The notes: generated by a model not told the origin, from the letters alone. A stretch of DNA of 64,000 bases from Pseudomonas psychrophila HA-4 (GCF_000282975.1 NZ_ALJC01000107.1:1-64000), one strand, 5' to 3'; shown: positions 32,123-41,469, counted from the stretch's first letter. Made by a program: numbers and translations.

Positions 32123-34288
32123 ATGTCGCTATCAAGCAGTTCCATGCAACTTTCTTCCAGCGAAAAACGTTGGCTGCCCTGGTTCGGTAAAACCGGAAAA
32201 CTGGCGATGGGTTGGGGGTGTTGGCTCAATCGCCAAGCGTATCCGGTGCTGGAGCAAACCTTCGAAGCCATTGCGCACACCCGCGTGCAATTGCTGCACA
32301 ACTGGACCCATGAGCAGTGGGAGCATTTGCGCGAATTGGCCGAACATGTGGGCAACGACTTGGTCCCTCTCGATCAGTCACTCTTGCTCGACAAGCTCAA
32401 GCAAGCCGACGATTTTTCGGAATTATTTGTGATTGACCTGCACGGCAAGGTCATCGCCTCGACCTGGAACGGACGCAACAAAGACCAGCCGCACAACCCG
32501 CGCGCCCTGGCCGAAGGCTTGAAAGCGCCGTTCTTGCACGGACCTTACGCAGACCCGCTAACCCTGCAAATCGGGCCTTCTTCGTCGCCGTTCCATGACG
32601 AAGTCACGCTGATGTTTTACCAGCCGCTGAACGCCCATGGCAAAACCCTGGGCTGTCTGTGTGCCCGCGTGCCCAACGATGTGCTCGGCGACCTGATTCA
32701 GCGCGAGGCCGGGCATATTTATGCCGAGTCGGGCGACAACTACCTGTTTATGGCGCAATCACGCTTCGACTCGTCTATCCAGCCGGGCACAGCCTTGTCG
32801 CGCTCGCGTTTTGAAGACGGCACCTTCAGCCACGGTGAAAACTTGAAAAGTGGTGTGCACACGCCCTGGAAAACCGTGCAGATCCAGCGCCACACCGAGT
32901 TGGAGTTACGCTTCACCGACCCGGCCACCCAACAACTGCACCCCGGCGTGCGCGAAACCATCCGCAACGGCGCCAATCTGTTCGTGACCTACCCTGGCTA
33001 CTCGGACTACCGCCATATTCCGGTGGTCGGCAAGGGTGTCACCTTCCAATTGCCTGGCTCGCCAGACCGCTGGGGCATGATGTGCGAAGCCGACCTGGAG
33101 GAAGTCTACCGCCGCCGCTCACTGAGTTATGGGCTGATGAAACCCTACCTCGCGACCATGAGCGGTCTGTTTGCCTGCAACTTTGCGGTTCAGCATTACA
33201 GCGGCTTGGATCAGTTCGTGATTGATACCATCCAGGTCGTGAGCATGGCCGGGGCCACCGTGTTATTTGGCCTGCTGGGGCCCAAGCGACTGGCCGCCCG
33301 CCTGAACGAAATGACCGGTGTCATCAGGACCATTGCCGAGGGCGAAGGCAATCTGCGCCAGCGGCTGGACACCCGCAAAATGGCCAATGACGAAACCGGC
33401 GACATGGGCCGCTGGATCAACAGCTTCATCGACCACTTGGACTCGGTAGTCGGGCAAGTGGTCAAGGCCAGCCATAACGTCGGCACCACCAATCAGATGA
33501 TGCTAGGCCGCAGCCAAGAAGCGAGCCTAACCTCGGTCGAAGTCACCGAAGCCGTGCACCACATGATGATTATTGTCGAAGATCAACTGGGTGAAATTCA
33601 GCAAGCCAGCGCCAGCGCCGAACAGATGAAACACGCCATGGATGACGTCGTCAGCCGCGCCCGTGAACAGTTTCTGAAGGTGCAGGAAGGCACTCAATCG
33701 ATTCGCGATGTGGTCGAGCGTTCGACGTCCAGCGTGCAGTTGCTCGACAGCCGCATGGCGCAAATAGGCAATATCACTGGCCTGATCAGTGCCATCACCC
33801 ACCAGACCAACCTGCTGGCTCTTAACGCAGCCATTGAAGCCGCTCGCGCAGGCGAGCATGGACGCGGCTTTGCGGTGGTTGCCGATGAGGTGCGCAGCCT
33901 TGCGTCGCGCACATCGCGCGCCGCTGACGACATTCGCACGATGGTCGAAGGCCTGCAAAGTGAAACCCGGCAAGCCGTCAGCTTTATGGAAGAGGGGGTT
34001 AAAGACGTCGACAACAGCCTGCGCCTCTCCGAGGAAGCCTCATCGGAGAATTTGCAGTTACATCAGGCGGTAGAGAGCCTGTTTGCGATCATTCAACAGC
34101 TCAATCGCCACAGCCTGGACTGCGGCAAGACCATCAAGAGCGTCGATCAGTCTTCCACCGAAATGCGCCAGACCGTGGTAGTGCTGCAAAGCAGCGCCGA
34201 AAGCGTGAGGCTAAATGCCAACAAGCTGCAAAAGCTCGTGGGGCAGTTCGAAGTCAGTCAACACCCTGTACCGGGTGCGGCGGCCTAA
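32123..34288 (+). CDS. methyl-accepting chemotaxis protein
   Basis: The 721-residue protein has a long N-terminal sensing part (1-370) with a Cache-like segment (DFSELFVIDLHGKVIASTWNGRN, DEVTLMFYQPLNAHGKTLG) but no clear N-terminal helix, a hydrophobic stretch near 355-395, a HAMP-like region (MTGVIRTIAEGEGNLRQRL), and the signalling hairpin with the tip ITHQTNLLALNAAIEAARAGEHGRGFAVVADEVRSLA. It should control CheA. The absence of an early signal anchor suggests the sensor part lies in the cytoplasm, unlike common Cache receptors. ATG follows GGAGACGTGA. Confidence 0.85.
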   Translation: MSLSSSSMQLSSSEKRWLPWFGKTGKLAMGWGCWLNRQAYPVLEQTFEAIAHTRVQLLHNWTHEQWEHLRELAEHVGNDLVPLDQSLLLDKLKQADDFSELFVIDLHGKVIASTWNGRNKDQPHNPRALAEGLKAPFLHGPYADPLTLQIGPSSSPFHDEVTLMFYQPLNAHGKTLGCLCARVPNDVLGDLIQREAGHIYAESGDNYLFMAQSRFDSSIQPGTALSRSRFEDGTFSHGENLKSGVHTPWKTVQIQRHTELELRFTDPATQQLHPGVRETIRNGANLFVTYPGYSDYRHIPVVGKGVTFQLPGSPDRWGMMCEADLEEVYRRRSLSYGLMKPYLATMSGLFACNFAVQHYSGLDQFVIDTIQVVSMAGATVLFGLLGPKRLAARLNEMTGVIRTIAEGEGNLRQRLDTRKMANDETGDMGRWINSFIDHLDSVVGQVVKASHNVGTTNQMMLGRSQEASLTSVEVTEAVHHMMIIVEDQLGEIQQASASAEQMKHAMDDVVSRAREQFLKVQEGTQSIRDVVERSTSSVQLLDSRMAQIGNITGLISAITHQTNLLALNAAIEAARAGEHGRGFAVVADEVRSLASRTSRAADDIRTMVEGLQSETRQAVSFMEEGVKDVDNSLRLSEEASSENLQLHQAVESLFAIIQQLNRHSLDCGKTIKSVDQSSTEMRQTVVVLQSSAESVRLNANKLQKLVGQFEVSQHPVPGAAA

Positions 34289-34304
34289 ATTCGAACCGAG
34301 TTCC

Positions 34305-36095
34305 TCAGGTAAAACACCTCGGCTCACGCAGCAAGGTTTCCAGTTCATGGGTCGGTAAGGGCCGGCAAAAAAGGTAGCCCTGGACTTGGTCACAGCCGTT
34401 ATCGTTCAAGAATGCCAGCTGATCACTGGTTTCAACGCCTTCTGCAATGACCTGCAAGTTAAGGCTGTGGGCCAATTCGATGATGGTCCGGGCGATAGCC
34501 GCGTCTTGGGGGTTGCTGGTCACTTCACGTATGAACGCAATGTCAATTTTCAATTTATCAATCGGAAAGCGGCTCAGGTACGCAAGGCTCGAATAACCCG
34601 TACCGAAGTCGTCGATAGAGATTTTTAGACCCATGTCGCGTAACGCCAGCAAGCTGGTGATGGTGTCAGGCGTGTTAACCATCAATGAGCTTTCAGTCAA
34701 TTCAAGTTCAAGCCATTTCGGCTCTACTTGATGCTCTTTGAGCGAGCGCTGGATGTCGTCCACCAGGTCGCCTTCGCTCATCTGGTGCGCCGACACGTTA
34801 ACCGCAACCTGCACCAACCCCAAGCCAGCTTGACGCCAATGAGCAATTTGTTTGCACACGCTGGCAGTGACCCACTGCCCCACACGGGATATAAGCCCCA
34901 ACCCCTCGAGGATCGGTACGAAGACCGCTGGAGACACCGCGGGCAGGCCCGGTCGGTGCCAGCGCAACAAAGCTTCAACCCCACAGATTTTGCCATCGCT
35001 CAGGCCTATCTTGGGCTGGTAGTACAGTTCGAATGCCTCCTTTTTTACCGCCTCACGCAAGGCGATTTCCAGTTCGTGACGCGCCTGGACCTCGACATTC
35101 ATTTGCGCGGTGTAAAAACGGTAGGTGTCTCTGCCCGCTTGTTTGGCGCGGTGCATCGCGGTGTTGGCCTGCTTGATCAGGCGATGCGCATCGGCGCCGT
35201 CATCAGGGTAAAGGGCGATGCCGATACTGGCGGTCATCGTCACGTCATGGTCCTGAACCCTAAACGGCTCGCGCAGTACTTCACGGATGCGCTCAACCAT
35301 TTGCCGAGGCCCCGACTGGGCTTTGCGGATCATCAGGATCAAGGCCAACTCATTACCATCCATGCGCCCCAAGGTGTCGCTGACATTGAGAAAGTTGGAC
35401 AGCCGCTGGCTGAACTCAGCCAGCACCTGATCGCCCATCAGATGCCCCCAGCTGTCGTTGATGCTTTTGAAGTCGTTGAGGTCAACCGTGCACACGGCCA
35501 GTTGCCACCCTCTGAGCGCAGCCTGAGTCAGGCCCATTTGTAACGTGGTGTAGAACAAGTTGCGATTGGGCAAGCCGGTCAATGGGTCGTAGTTGGCCAT
35601 TTTCATCAGGCGCTCATCAGAGCCCATGGCGGAACGAAAACTTTCGACGTCGATGGTGCTCTTTTGCAACTGCTGCTCGAGCATCAAGGTATGGACGATC
35701 TGATAATCGCCAAAAGCTTTGAGCCGCAGCAAGTTGCGCACCCGCAGCCGCAACTCGGCACTGACCACGGGTTTGCAGAGGAAGTCTTCGGCACCGGCCT
35801 CCAGCCCCAGTATCTGAGCGCTTTGCTCACCCAGCGTCGACAACATGATGATCGGGATGTTCGCCGTCCATATATTCGCTTTCAACTGGCGAGCCACCTG
35901 ATAGCCATCCATGTCCGGCATCATGACGTCCAGCAGGATCAAATCTGGCGGTTGCTTCGCAACCATTTCCAGAGCGGCTTCGCCTGAATTCGCGGTCAGC
36001 GTCAGATAACCCTGGCTCTTTAACAAAGCTTCCAGCAGGTTTCGGACACCAACATCGTCGTCGACAATTAGCAGTGTGGCGGGCGTGGTAGACAT
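34305..36095 (-). CDS. response regulator with GGDEF and EAL domains
   Basis: The 596-residue protein starts with a receiver domain (LLIVDDDVGVRN; phospho-Asp in DLILLDVMMPDMDG), then a GGDEF domain and an EAL domain. The GGDEF motif is degenerate (DGNEL in GRMDGNELALIL), so diguanylate cyclase activity is unlikely. The EAL half is intact: EALLRW, ELTESSLM, DDFGTGYSSLAYL, KLKIDIAF, AEGVET and QGYLF. It should be a phosphorylation-controlled c-di-GMP phosphodiesterase. It is convergent with the chemoreceptor gene 17 bases away; no histidine kinase is beside it. Confidence 0.88.
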   Translation of the reverse strand: MSTTPATLLIVDDDVGVRNLLEALLKSQGYLTLTANSGEAALEMVAKQPPDLILLDVMMPDMDGYQVARQLKANIWTANIPIIMLSTLGEQSAQILGLEAGAEDFLCKPVVSAELRLRVRNLLRLKAFGDYQIVHTLMLEQQLQKSTIDVESFRSAMGSDERLMKMANYDPLTGLPNRNLFYTTLQMGLTQAALRGWQLAVCTVDLNDFKSINDSWGHLMGDQVLAEFSQRLSNFLNVSDTLGRMDGNELALILMIRKAQSGPRQMVERIREVLREPFRVQDHDVTMTASIGIALYPDDGADAHRLIKQANTAMHRAKQAGRDTYRFYTAQMNVEVQARHELEIALREAVKKEAFELYYQPKIGLSDGKICGVEALLRWHRPGLPAVSPAVFVPILEGLGLISRVGQWVTASVCKQIAHWRQAGLGLVQVAVNVSAHQMSEGDLVDDIQRSLKEHQVEPKWLELELTESSLMVNTPDTITSLLALRDMGLKISIDDFGTGYSSLAYLSRFPIDKLKIDIAFIREVTSNPQDAAIARTIIELAHSLNLQVIAEGVETSDQLAFLNDNGCDQVQGYLFCRPLPTHELETLLREPRCFT

Positions 36096-36414
36096 GAAAA
36101 GCCCTCAAATAAGAGGCTGTTGAAGTGTTCGGCGCTGACCGTGAAGATTTGAAAGCCCTCCTCTTTCGTCGGTCGCAATGCAGGAAAAAACAAGCGCTAT
36201 TGAACAGGGCGCCTTGCAGTGCACCGGTGTTGAGTAAGTGTTCTGTCGGCGAAACTCGACAATCTTTTCAGATCGTAATCAAGGCTTGGTGGGTGGACTG
36301 TCAGCAGGCGGGTTGTCCATCGTTTTGAATCCCTATAACGGGCAAGTGTGCTCGTTCGTGGGTTGAGTAAAGCACCCTTATCGAGATTTCACCACGCGCC
36401 GGCCGTTTGCTGCC
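36096..36414. other. gap without convincing gene
   Basis: The 319 bases between the GGDEF/EAL gene and the MerR gene contain only an unconvincing 67-codon plus-strand frame (36125-36328) with no ribosome binding site and no family resemblance. Nothing else is recognised. Confidence 0.5.
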
Positions 36415-36858
36415 TCAGCCGTCAGGCCCAGCCTCTCTGCGCTGTAACGCAGAGGGCGTGTGTGGCCGGTCTTCGCGGGACGTTTCTTTGAGCAAACGCT
36501 GAAAACTTGGGCATTCCACATGGCTGGCCGCAGGGCAGACCGCGGCCCGGCGAAGTTCATCGCGGGCAATGCTTAACTGCTTAATCGTGCGATCCAGTTC
36601 GTCAGCTTTGTCTGACAGGCGCTGGCGATCAAGGGCCGTGTGCCCCTGCGCGATCATCTGCGCAATATCTTCCAGAGAAAACGTCAGCGATTGGGCGAGC
36701 GTAATCAAAGCCAGCTTTTCCAGAACATCCGTGTTAAATACCCGACTCAGGCCACGGCGCCCCACAGACCGAATCAGTCCTTTTTCTTCGTAATAGCGCA
36801 AGGTCGAGGCCGCCACCCCTGAACGCCGTGCAACCTCGCCAATCCCCAGCTCTTTCAT
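36415..36858 (-). CDS. MerR family regulator
   Basis: The protein of 147 residues has the MerR winged helix (IGEVARRSGVAASTLRYYEEKGLIRSVGRRGLSRVF), a coiled dimerisation helix (LSDKADELDRTIKQLSIARDEL) and two Cys in CPAASHVECPSF seven residues apart. The layout resembles SoxR-like redox or metal sensors but the CxxCxC iron-sulphur pattern of SoxR is not present. It is divergent from a DUF2938 gene, and the gap has a 14-base palindrome, so it probably regulates that gene and itself. The start at 36858 gives the conserved N-terminus. Confidence 0.8.
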   Translation of the reverse strand: MKELGIGEVARRSGVAASTLRYYEEKGLIRSVGRRGLSRVFNTDVLEKLALITLAQSLTFSLEDIAQMIAQGHTALDRQRLSDKADELDRTIKQLSIARDELRRAAVCPAASHVECPSFQRLLKETSREDRPHTPSALQRREAGPDG

Positions 36859-36866
36859 GCTTGACC

Positions 36867-36880
36867 TCAAGTCGACTTGA
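36867..36880. promoter_or_regulatory. palindromic MerR-type operator
   Basis: TCAAGTCGACTTGA is a perfect 14-base palindrome in the divergent control region, close to the CCTCAAGT...ACTTGAGG shape of SoxR/MerR operators. It lies within ten bases of the MerR start codon. Confidence 0.55.
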
Positions 36881-36938
36881 ACTTGCACACTGCCCAATTC
36901 AAGCAATCAGACGACGTGTCAGGCAAGGGGTATGTGAG

Positions 36939-37427
36939 ATGAATAGCATCGAATGGATGGCCAACGTGGTGGGAGTGGGTATCGGCGCAACCCTGTTTAT
37001 GGATGCCGTGGCGCTGATCAAAAAGCGTTTTTTTGCGCAACCGTCATTGGATTACCGGCTCGTGGGGCGCTGGTTGGGGCATATGCTCGACGGGCAGATT
37101 CGTCACCCCACTATTACAGCCGCCACCCCGACCCGGCATGAACAACGGGTGGGCTGGCTGTTCCATTACCTGACAGGGATTGTCTTTGCCGCGCTGCTCG
37201 TCGTCACCGTTGGCAGCGATTGGCTGAGCGCACCCACGCTGATGCCCGCCGTGTTAACGGGTCTGCTCAGCATCGCTGCCCCGTGGCTGATCATGCAACC
37301 GGCGTGGGGCATGGGCATTGCCGCTTCACGCACGGCAACACCCCGTGTGGCCCGGCAAAGAAGCCTGATCACACACCTGACTTTTGGTCTGGGGCTCTAT
37401 CTGAGTGCGTGGTTACTGGCGTACTAA
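36939..37427 (+). CDS. DUF2938 membrane protein
   Basis: The protein of 162 residues has four or five hydrophobic segments (WMANVVGVGIGATLFMDAVALI, LFHYLTGIVFAALLVVTVG, MPAVLTGLLSIAAPWLIMQPAWG, LTFGLGLYLSAWLLAY) and matches DUF2938. These proteins are often controlled by MerR-type regulators, as here. The biochemical role is unknown. ATG 36939 is chosen over the longer frame for its position after the regulator operator. Confidence 0.75.
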   Translation: MNSIEWMANVVGVGIGATLFMDAVALIKKRFFAQPSLDYRLVGRWLGHMLDGQIRHPTITAATPTRHEQRVGWLFHYLTGIVFAALLVVTVGSDWLSAPTLMPAVLTGLLSIAAPWLIMQPAWGMGIAASRTATPRVARQRSLITHLTFGLGLYLSAWLLAY

Positions 37428-37510
37428 GTGCTACCAAGCGCTGGCCGCACTGACCGCCGCCCAGAGGCTTAAACAGCCAGCGGCCAGACAGAACGGTCTA
37501 CTACTGCGCT

Positions 37511-38395
37511 TCAGCGCGAACGCAGGCGCTCACGCAAAAACTCGATCAGCGCCTGCACCGGCCGTGCCCCCTGGCGGTGCTGGGGATACACCGCCGACAG
37601 TTGCAGCGGCTCGGGGCAGACGTCCGCCAGCACCGGTACCAAGTGCCCAGCCTGTAAAGCGGCCTGCACGATAAACGTCGGCAGGTAGGTGATCCCCATT
37701 CCGGCAATCGCCGCATCCTTGAGCAGTTCGCCGTTGTTGACGCGCATCCGGCCCGTGACATTGACCGATACCGCTTTGCCCTGCACCACAAAATGCCATT
37801 GCACCTGACGCCCGTGACCGTAGGGCAAGCAATCATGGCTGAGCAGCGCTTCGGGCGTCAGAGGTATGCCGCGTTCCGCCAGGTACGTAGGGCTCGCGCA
37901 ATAGACCCGGGCGATACTGCTGAGGCGGCGTGCAATCAGGGTCGAGTCTTCCAAAACCCCAATGCGCAATGCCAGGTCGTAGCCTTCGCTGAGCAAGTCG
38001 ACTGCGCGGTCGCTGAGGTCGACCTCCACGGTGACATTGCGGTTGAGTTGCAAAAACTCGGGCAGCAACTCACCCAAATGATTGATTGCAAAGGACAGCG
38101 GCGCACTCAAACGAATAATGCCGCGCAACTCGCTGGTTTGCCCGGCAATCCCCTGCTCCATGTGTTCGACCTCACTGAGCAGGCGCAGCGCCGATTCGTA
38201 ATAGGTCTGGCCCAAAGGCGTGACATCCAAGCGCCGGGTCGAGCGGTTAAGCAAGCGCACGCCCAGCCGCTGTTCAAGCTGCATCAATCGGCGGCTGACA
38301 AACTGTTTGGACAGCCCCAACTGCTCGGCGGCAGCGGTAAAACTGCCAGAGTCCATGACCTGACAGAAAATTCGCATGTCTTCGTAAGGGTTCAT
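37511..38395 (-). CDS. LysR family regulator
   Basis: The protein of 294 residues has the LysR winged helix (MRIFCQVMDSGSFTAAAEQLGLSKQFVSRRLMQLEQRLGVRLLNRSTRRLDVTPLG) and a periplasmic-binding-like effector domain. The subgroup resembles the CrgA/DmlR-like regulators. It is divergent from the mechanosensitive channel gene, which could be its target, but that is not shown. The start at 38395 leaves a 111-base control region. Confidence 0.85.
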   Translation of the reverse strand: MNPYEDMRIFCQVMDSGSFTAAAEQLGLSKQFVSRRLMQLEQRLGVRLLNRSTRRLDVTPLGQTYYESALRLLSEVEHMEQGIAGQTSELRGIIRLSAPLSFAINHLGELLPEFLQLNRNVTVEVDLSDRAVDLLSEGYDLALRIGVLEDSTLIARRLSSIARVYCASPTYLAERGIPLTPEALLSHDCLPYGHGRQVQWHFVVQGKAVSVNVTGRMRVNNGELLKDAAIAGMGITYLPTFIVQAALQAGHLVPVLADVCPEPLQLSAVYPQHRQGARPVQALIEFLRERLRSR

Positions 38396-38505
38396 TGTCC
38401 CGCCCGGGTTGACAGTAAAACCCCTTATAGCCGCTTTCGAGTTTGCCTGCACCAAGCTAATCTCTTTGCCTACGGGATGCTTCCATCCCCTCTGCGGAGC
38501 GCCCC

Positions 38506-39930
38506 ATGCCTGATCTCTACCGCCATCCCCTGCTATGGAGCGCGCTGGTCTTGGTGATCGACACGCTGCTTTGGCACCTCGCCCCTTTGCAGCACCGAGC
38601 AGTACGGGTCGGTCTGCGCCTAGGGCTGTTTGTGCTGTTCAGCGTATTGATCATTAATGCTGGAATCAGCCCTTTGCAGGCGCCCTTGCAAGGCGATGAC
38701 AGCGTCGCGCAACTTGGGGCAACAGCTTTGGGCATCGGCTGGTGGCTGTACGCGGCCAGGGTGCTCACCGAAGTCATCGGCCTATTGTTGATGCGGCGCA
38801 TCGGCCACAGCGGCCACTTGATTCAGGATGTGGTCGGTGCGTTGGTGTTTTTGGTGGCCATTGTGGCTGCGGCCGGTTATGTGCTGGAACTGCCGGTCAA
38901 AGGCCTGCTCGCCACTTCCGGGGTGGTGGCCATCGTGCTCGGCCTGGCGCTGCAAAGCACATTGAGCGACGTGTTTTCCGGCATCGTGCTCAACACCACC
39001 AAACCGTATCAGGTGGATGACTGGATCCAGATTGACGGCATCGAAGGCAAAGTGCTGGACATCGACTGGCGCTCCACGCATCTGCTGACCAGCACCGGCA
39101 GCACTGCTGTGGTGCCCAACTCGGTCGCCGCCAAGGCCAAGATTGTCAACCTGAGCCGCCCCAGCAACATGCACGGCGTGTCGATCAGCCTCCAAGTGCC
39201 CAACTCTATTCGCCCACGCCGCGTGTTGGACGCGCTGGATCGCACCGTGCAAGGCAGCAACAGCTTGCTGCTGACACCTGCCCCCAAAGCCTGGTTCAAA
39301 GACGCAGGCGAAAGCATGTCCGAATACGTCATCAGCGGGTATATTGCCGAGCTGAGCAGCAAAACCGAGGTGCGCAATCAACTGTTCGATCTGGCTCACC
39401 GTCATCTAGAAGCTGCCGGTATTTCGCGTCAACTGGATGGCGTGATCGAACCCGCCAGCCGTGCCCGAACCCTGATTAACGAGGTGAAAATCTTCCGTTC
39501 ATTGGCCGATGAGGAGCGCGAGCGCCTGGCCTTGGCTATGACTGCACAGCAATACGCTGCTGGCCAAGTGGTGTTGGCTTCGGGCGACATTCCTGAGAGC
39601 TTACTGGTGATTGCGACGGGGGTGATCAGCGTGACGATTGCCGGTGAGGACGGGCCAGTCGAAGCCGCCCGCATGGGGCCGGGTGAAGTGATGGGCGAAC
39701 AGAGCGTGCTCGATGACACCCCGTCCGAGGCCAGTTTTACTGCGCTGACCTCCTGCATCATTTACCGGATCGACAAGTCCCTGACCCGCGAATGCATGCA
39801 ACAGCGTACTGAGGTGACCCAGGCGCTGCACAAACTGCAAGCGGTGCGCGAGCAAAGCAGCCGCGCGGCCCTGATGACCAAACCCGCACCCATCAAGAAA
39901 GGCGGCTTTTTGGGGTGGTTGAAGCGTTAG
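38506..39930 (+). CDS. MscS channel with cyclic-nucleotide domain
   Basis: The 474-residue protein has several helices, then the MscS core (VKGLLATSGVVAIVLGLALQSTLSDVFSGIVLNTTKPYQVDDWIQIDGIEGKVLDIDWRST) from about residue 135, and a cyclic-nucleotide-binding-type domain from about 330 to 445 (LALAMTAQQYAAGQVVLASGDIPESLLVIATG, GPGEVMGEQSVLDDTPSEASFTA). The final residues are basic. The pairing fits the bacterial cyclic-nucleotide-gated mechanosensitive channel family. Whether it responds to cAMP or cGMP is not visible; the usual Arg in the phosphate-binding cassette (RTAT-like) is replaced by SEASFT. Confidence 0.85.
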   Translation: MPDLYRHPLLWSALVLVIDTLLWHLAPLQHRAVRVGLRLGLFVLFSVLIINAGISPLQAPLQGDDSVAQLGATALGIGWWLYAARVLTEVIGLLLMRRIGHSGHLIQDVVGALVFLVAIVAAAGYVLELPVKGLLATSGVVAIVLGLALQSTLSDVFSGIVLNTTKPYQVDDWIQIDGIEGKVLDIDWRSTHLLTSTGSTAVVPNSVAAKAKIVNLSRPSNMHGVSISLQVPNSIRPRRVLDALDRTVQGSNSLLLTPAPKAWFKDAGESMSEYVISGYIAELSSKTEVRNQLFDLAHRHLEAAGISRQLDGVIEPASRARTLINEVKIFRSLADEERERLALAMTAQQYAAGQVVLASGDIPESLLVIATGVISVTIAGEDGPVEAARMGPGEVMGEQSVLDDTPSEASFTALTSCIIYRIDKSLTRECMQQRTEVTQALHKLQAVREQSSRAALMTKPAPIKKGGFLGWLKR

Positions 39931-39947
39931 GGACTCAAATCAAGAGC

Positions 39948-39996
39948 CCCTCACCCTAGCCCTCTCCCGAAGGAGAGGGAACCGATTGGGGGATGC
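39948..39996. repeat. REP-like unit, copy of 15-kb element
   Basis: CCCTCACCCTAGCCCTCTCCC, hairpin, then AACCGATTGGGGGATGCT. It is the inverted counterpart of 14982-15033 with only a few mismatches over about 50 bases. It lies just after the channel gene and can form a terminator hairpin (CCCTCTCC/GGAGAGGG). Confidence 0.75.
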
Positions 39997-40079
39997 TGTC
40001 GATTATCGGTAGCCTGTTTGCTGCGCGACAGCGCGGCGTCGAAGACGAGGCGGCACCTCCTACAGGAGATAGGTGAGGC

Positions 40080-40865
40080 TTATTCTTCGGCGCTGTCATC
40101 CAGACGCCAGTAACCGACGGCCTTAACGAATTCATCGTTCAAACCATGGGTATCGAGCAATACGCGGCGTACTTTGCGCGACAGCGCGCTTTCGGTCGCG
40201 ACCCATGTGTACAGCTCCCCACGCGGAATGCTCAGGCTTTCAACGGTGCGCAGCAAATCCTGGGCGGGTGCATCGCGATGAACCCAAATCACTTCGACGG
40301 ACGCGGCGCTTTTCAGCGGCTGTTCTTCTTGCGCATTCTCGACTTCAACCACGACCCGTGCTTGGCGATTGGCCGGCAACTCTTCAAGGCGACGAGCAAT
40401 CGCAGGCAGGGCGGTTTCGTCACCGACCAGCAGATAGCTGTCGAAAATATCCGGCACGATCATTGAGCCACGCGGGCCGCCGATGTGCAGAAACTGACCC
40501 GGCTGGGCTTGCGCTGCCCAGGTGGAGGCAGGGCCATCGCCGTGCAACACAAAATCCAGATCAAGTTCGAGCGTGTCCAGGTCATAGCGTCGCGGGGTGT
40601 AATCGCGCATAGGGGGCATGGTGTTGCTTTTGGCCCCGGCGCTTAACTCTAGGTTTTCAAGCGCGGCCTGCTCCTCGGCGGTCTGCGGGAAAAACAGCTT
40701 TACGTGATCGTCGCTGCCCAGGCTGATAAAGCCAGCCAGCTCGGGCCCGCCCACGGTGATGCGGCGCATGCGCGGGGTCAGGTCGGCCACGCGCAATACG
40801 GTGAGTTTTCGACGTTTGATTTGATGCATGACGCGGTGAATGGTTTGGGTATTCGCGGTATTCAT
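40080..40865 (-). CDS. yqjH: NADPH-dependent ferric-chelate reductase
   Basis: The 261-residue protein is a siderophore-interacting (ViuB/YqjH) family flavoprotein: RMRRITVGGPELAGF, the FAD-binding pattern RDYTPRRYDLDTLELDLDFVLHGDGPASTWAAQAQPGQFLHIGGPRGS, and YLLVGDETALPAIARRLEEL. It reduces ferric chelates and so releases iron. It overlaps the preceding regulator gene by four bases. In E. coli yqjH is divergent from yqjI; here the two form an operon. Confidence 0.88.
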   Translation of the reverse strand: MNTANTQTIHRVMHQIKRRKLTVLRVADLTPRMRRITVGGPELAGFISLGSDDHVKLFFPQTAEEQAALENLELSAGAKSNTMPPMRDYTPRRYDLDTLELDLDFVLHGDGPASTWAAQAQPGQFLHIGGPRGSMIVPDIFDSYLLVGDETALPAIARRLEELPANRQARVVVEVENAQEEQPLKSAASVEVIWVHRDAPAQDLLRTVESLSIPRGELYTWVATESALSRKVRRVLLDTHGLNDEFVKAVGYWRLDDSAEE

Positions 40866-41437
40866 TCAGCGTTCTCCTGCGCAGGCTGGGCAGTGACAGG
40901 GCCATCAACGATGGCTTTGGCGGTGTTGTTTAGCAGGTCTCGAACGCGGGCAATTTCGGCCGGGTTCCAGCGCCCGTGGTGCATTTGCAAAGCGTGGCGC
41001 AGGTTGTGCACCGCCTCGTGAATTTCGGCCGGGCGATCATGCCCGCGCAAGGAGCGCTTACTGACGTCGATGCGCATGCGGACACCGTCTAGAGCAATGG
41101 CTTGATCGATCAGCGACTGGCGACCGGCGTCTGTCACGCTGTAGCGTTTTTTTCCGCCTGCCGCGTCGCCCTCAATCAGTTCACTTTCTTCAAGAAAGGT
41201 CAGGGTCGGGTAGATCACGCCGGGGCTGGGGCTGTAAGCGCCATCGAACATGCCTTCGATCTGACGAATCAGGTCATAGCCGTGGCAGGGCTGCTCGGCA
41301 ATCAATGCCAGCAGCAGTAATTTCAGATCGCCGGGGGCGAATACCCGTGGGCCGCGTCCGCCTCGTTGACCGGCACGCTTCTCAAAGCCGTCTTGACCCA
41401 CGTTGTGTTCGCGATGGTGGTGATGATGCTCTCTCAT
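40862..41437 (-). CDS. yqjI: PadR regulator, YqjI-like, His-rich start
   Basis: The 191-residue protein has a metal-binding-like N-terminus (five His at residues 4-8 plus HN) and a PadR domain (LLLLALIAEQPCHGYDLIRQIEGMFDGAYSPSPGVIYPTLTFLEESELIE, residues 45-95). E. coli YqjI is a nickel-responsive PadR repressor of yqjH with a similar His-rich tail. This gene is followed with a four-base overlap by the yqjH homologue. A perfect 18-base palindrome 33 bases upstream of the start is the likely operator, so it represses its own operon. Confidence 0.88.
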   Translation of the reverse strand: MREHHHHHREHNVGQDGFEKRAGQRGGRGPRVFAPGDLKLLLLALIAEQPCHGYDLIRQIEGMFDGAYSPSPGVIYPTLTFLEESELIEGDAAGGKKRYSVTDAGRQSLIDQAIALDGVRMRIDVSKRSLRGHDRPAEIHEAVHNLRHALQMHHGRWNPAEIARVRDLLNNTAKAIVDGPVTAQPAQENAE

Positions 41438-41469
41438 TTCTCTTCGTCCTCTGTGTTTGTAAGAAGCAA

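Noticed and set aside
36125..36328. 67-codon plus-strand frame after the GGDEF/EAL gene
   Set aside because: No ribosome binding site, odd composition with many Cys and Arg, no family resemblance.
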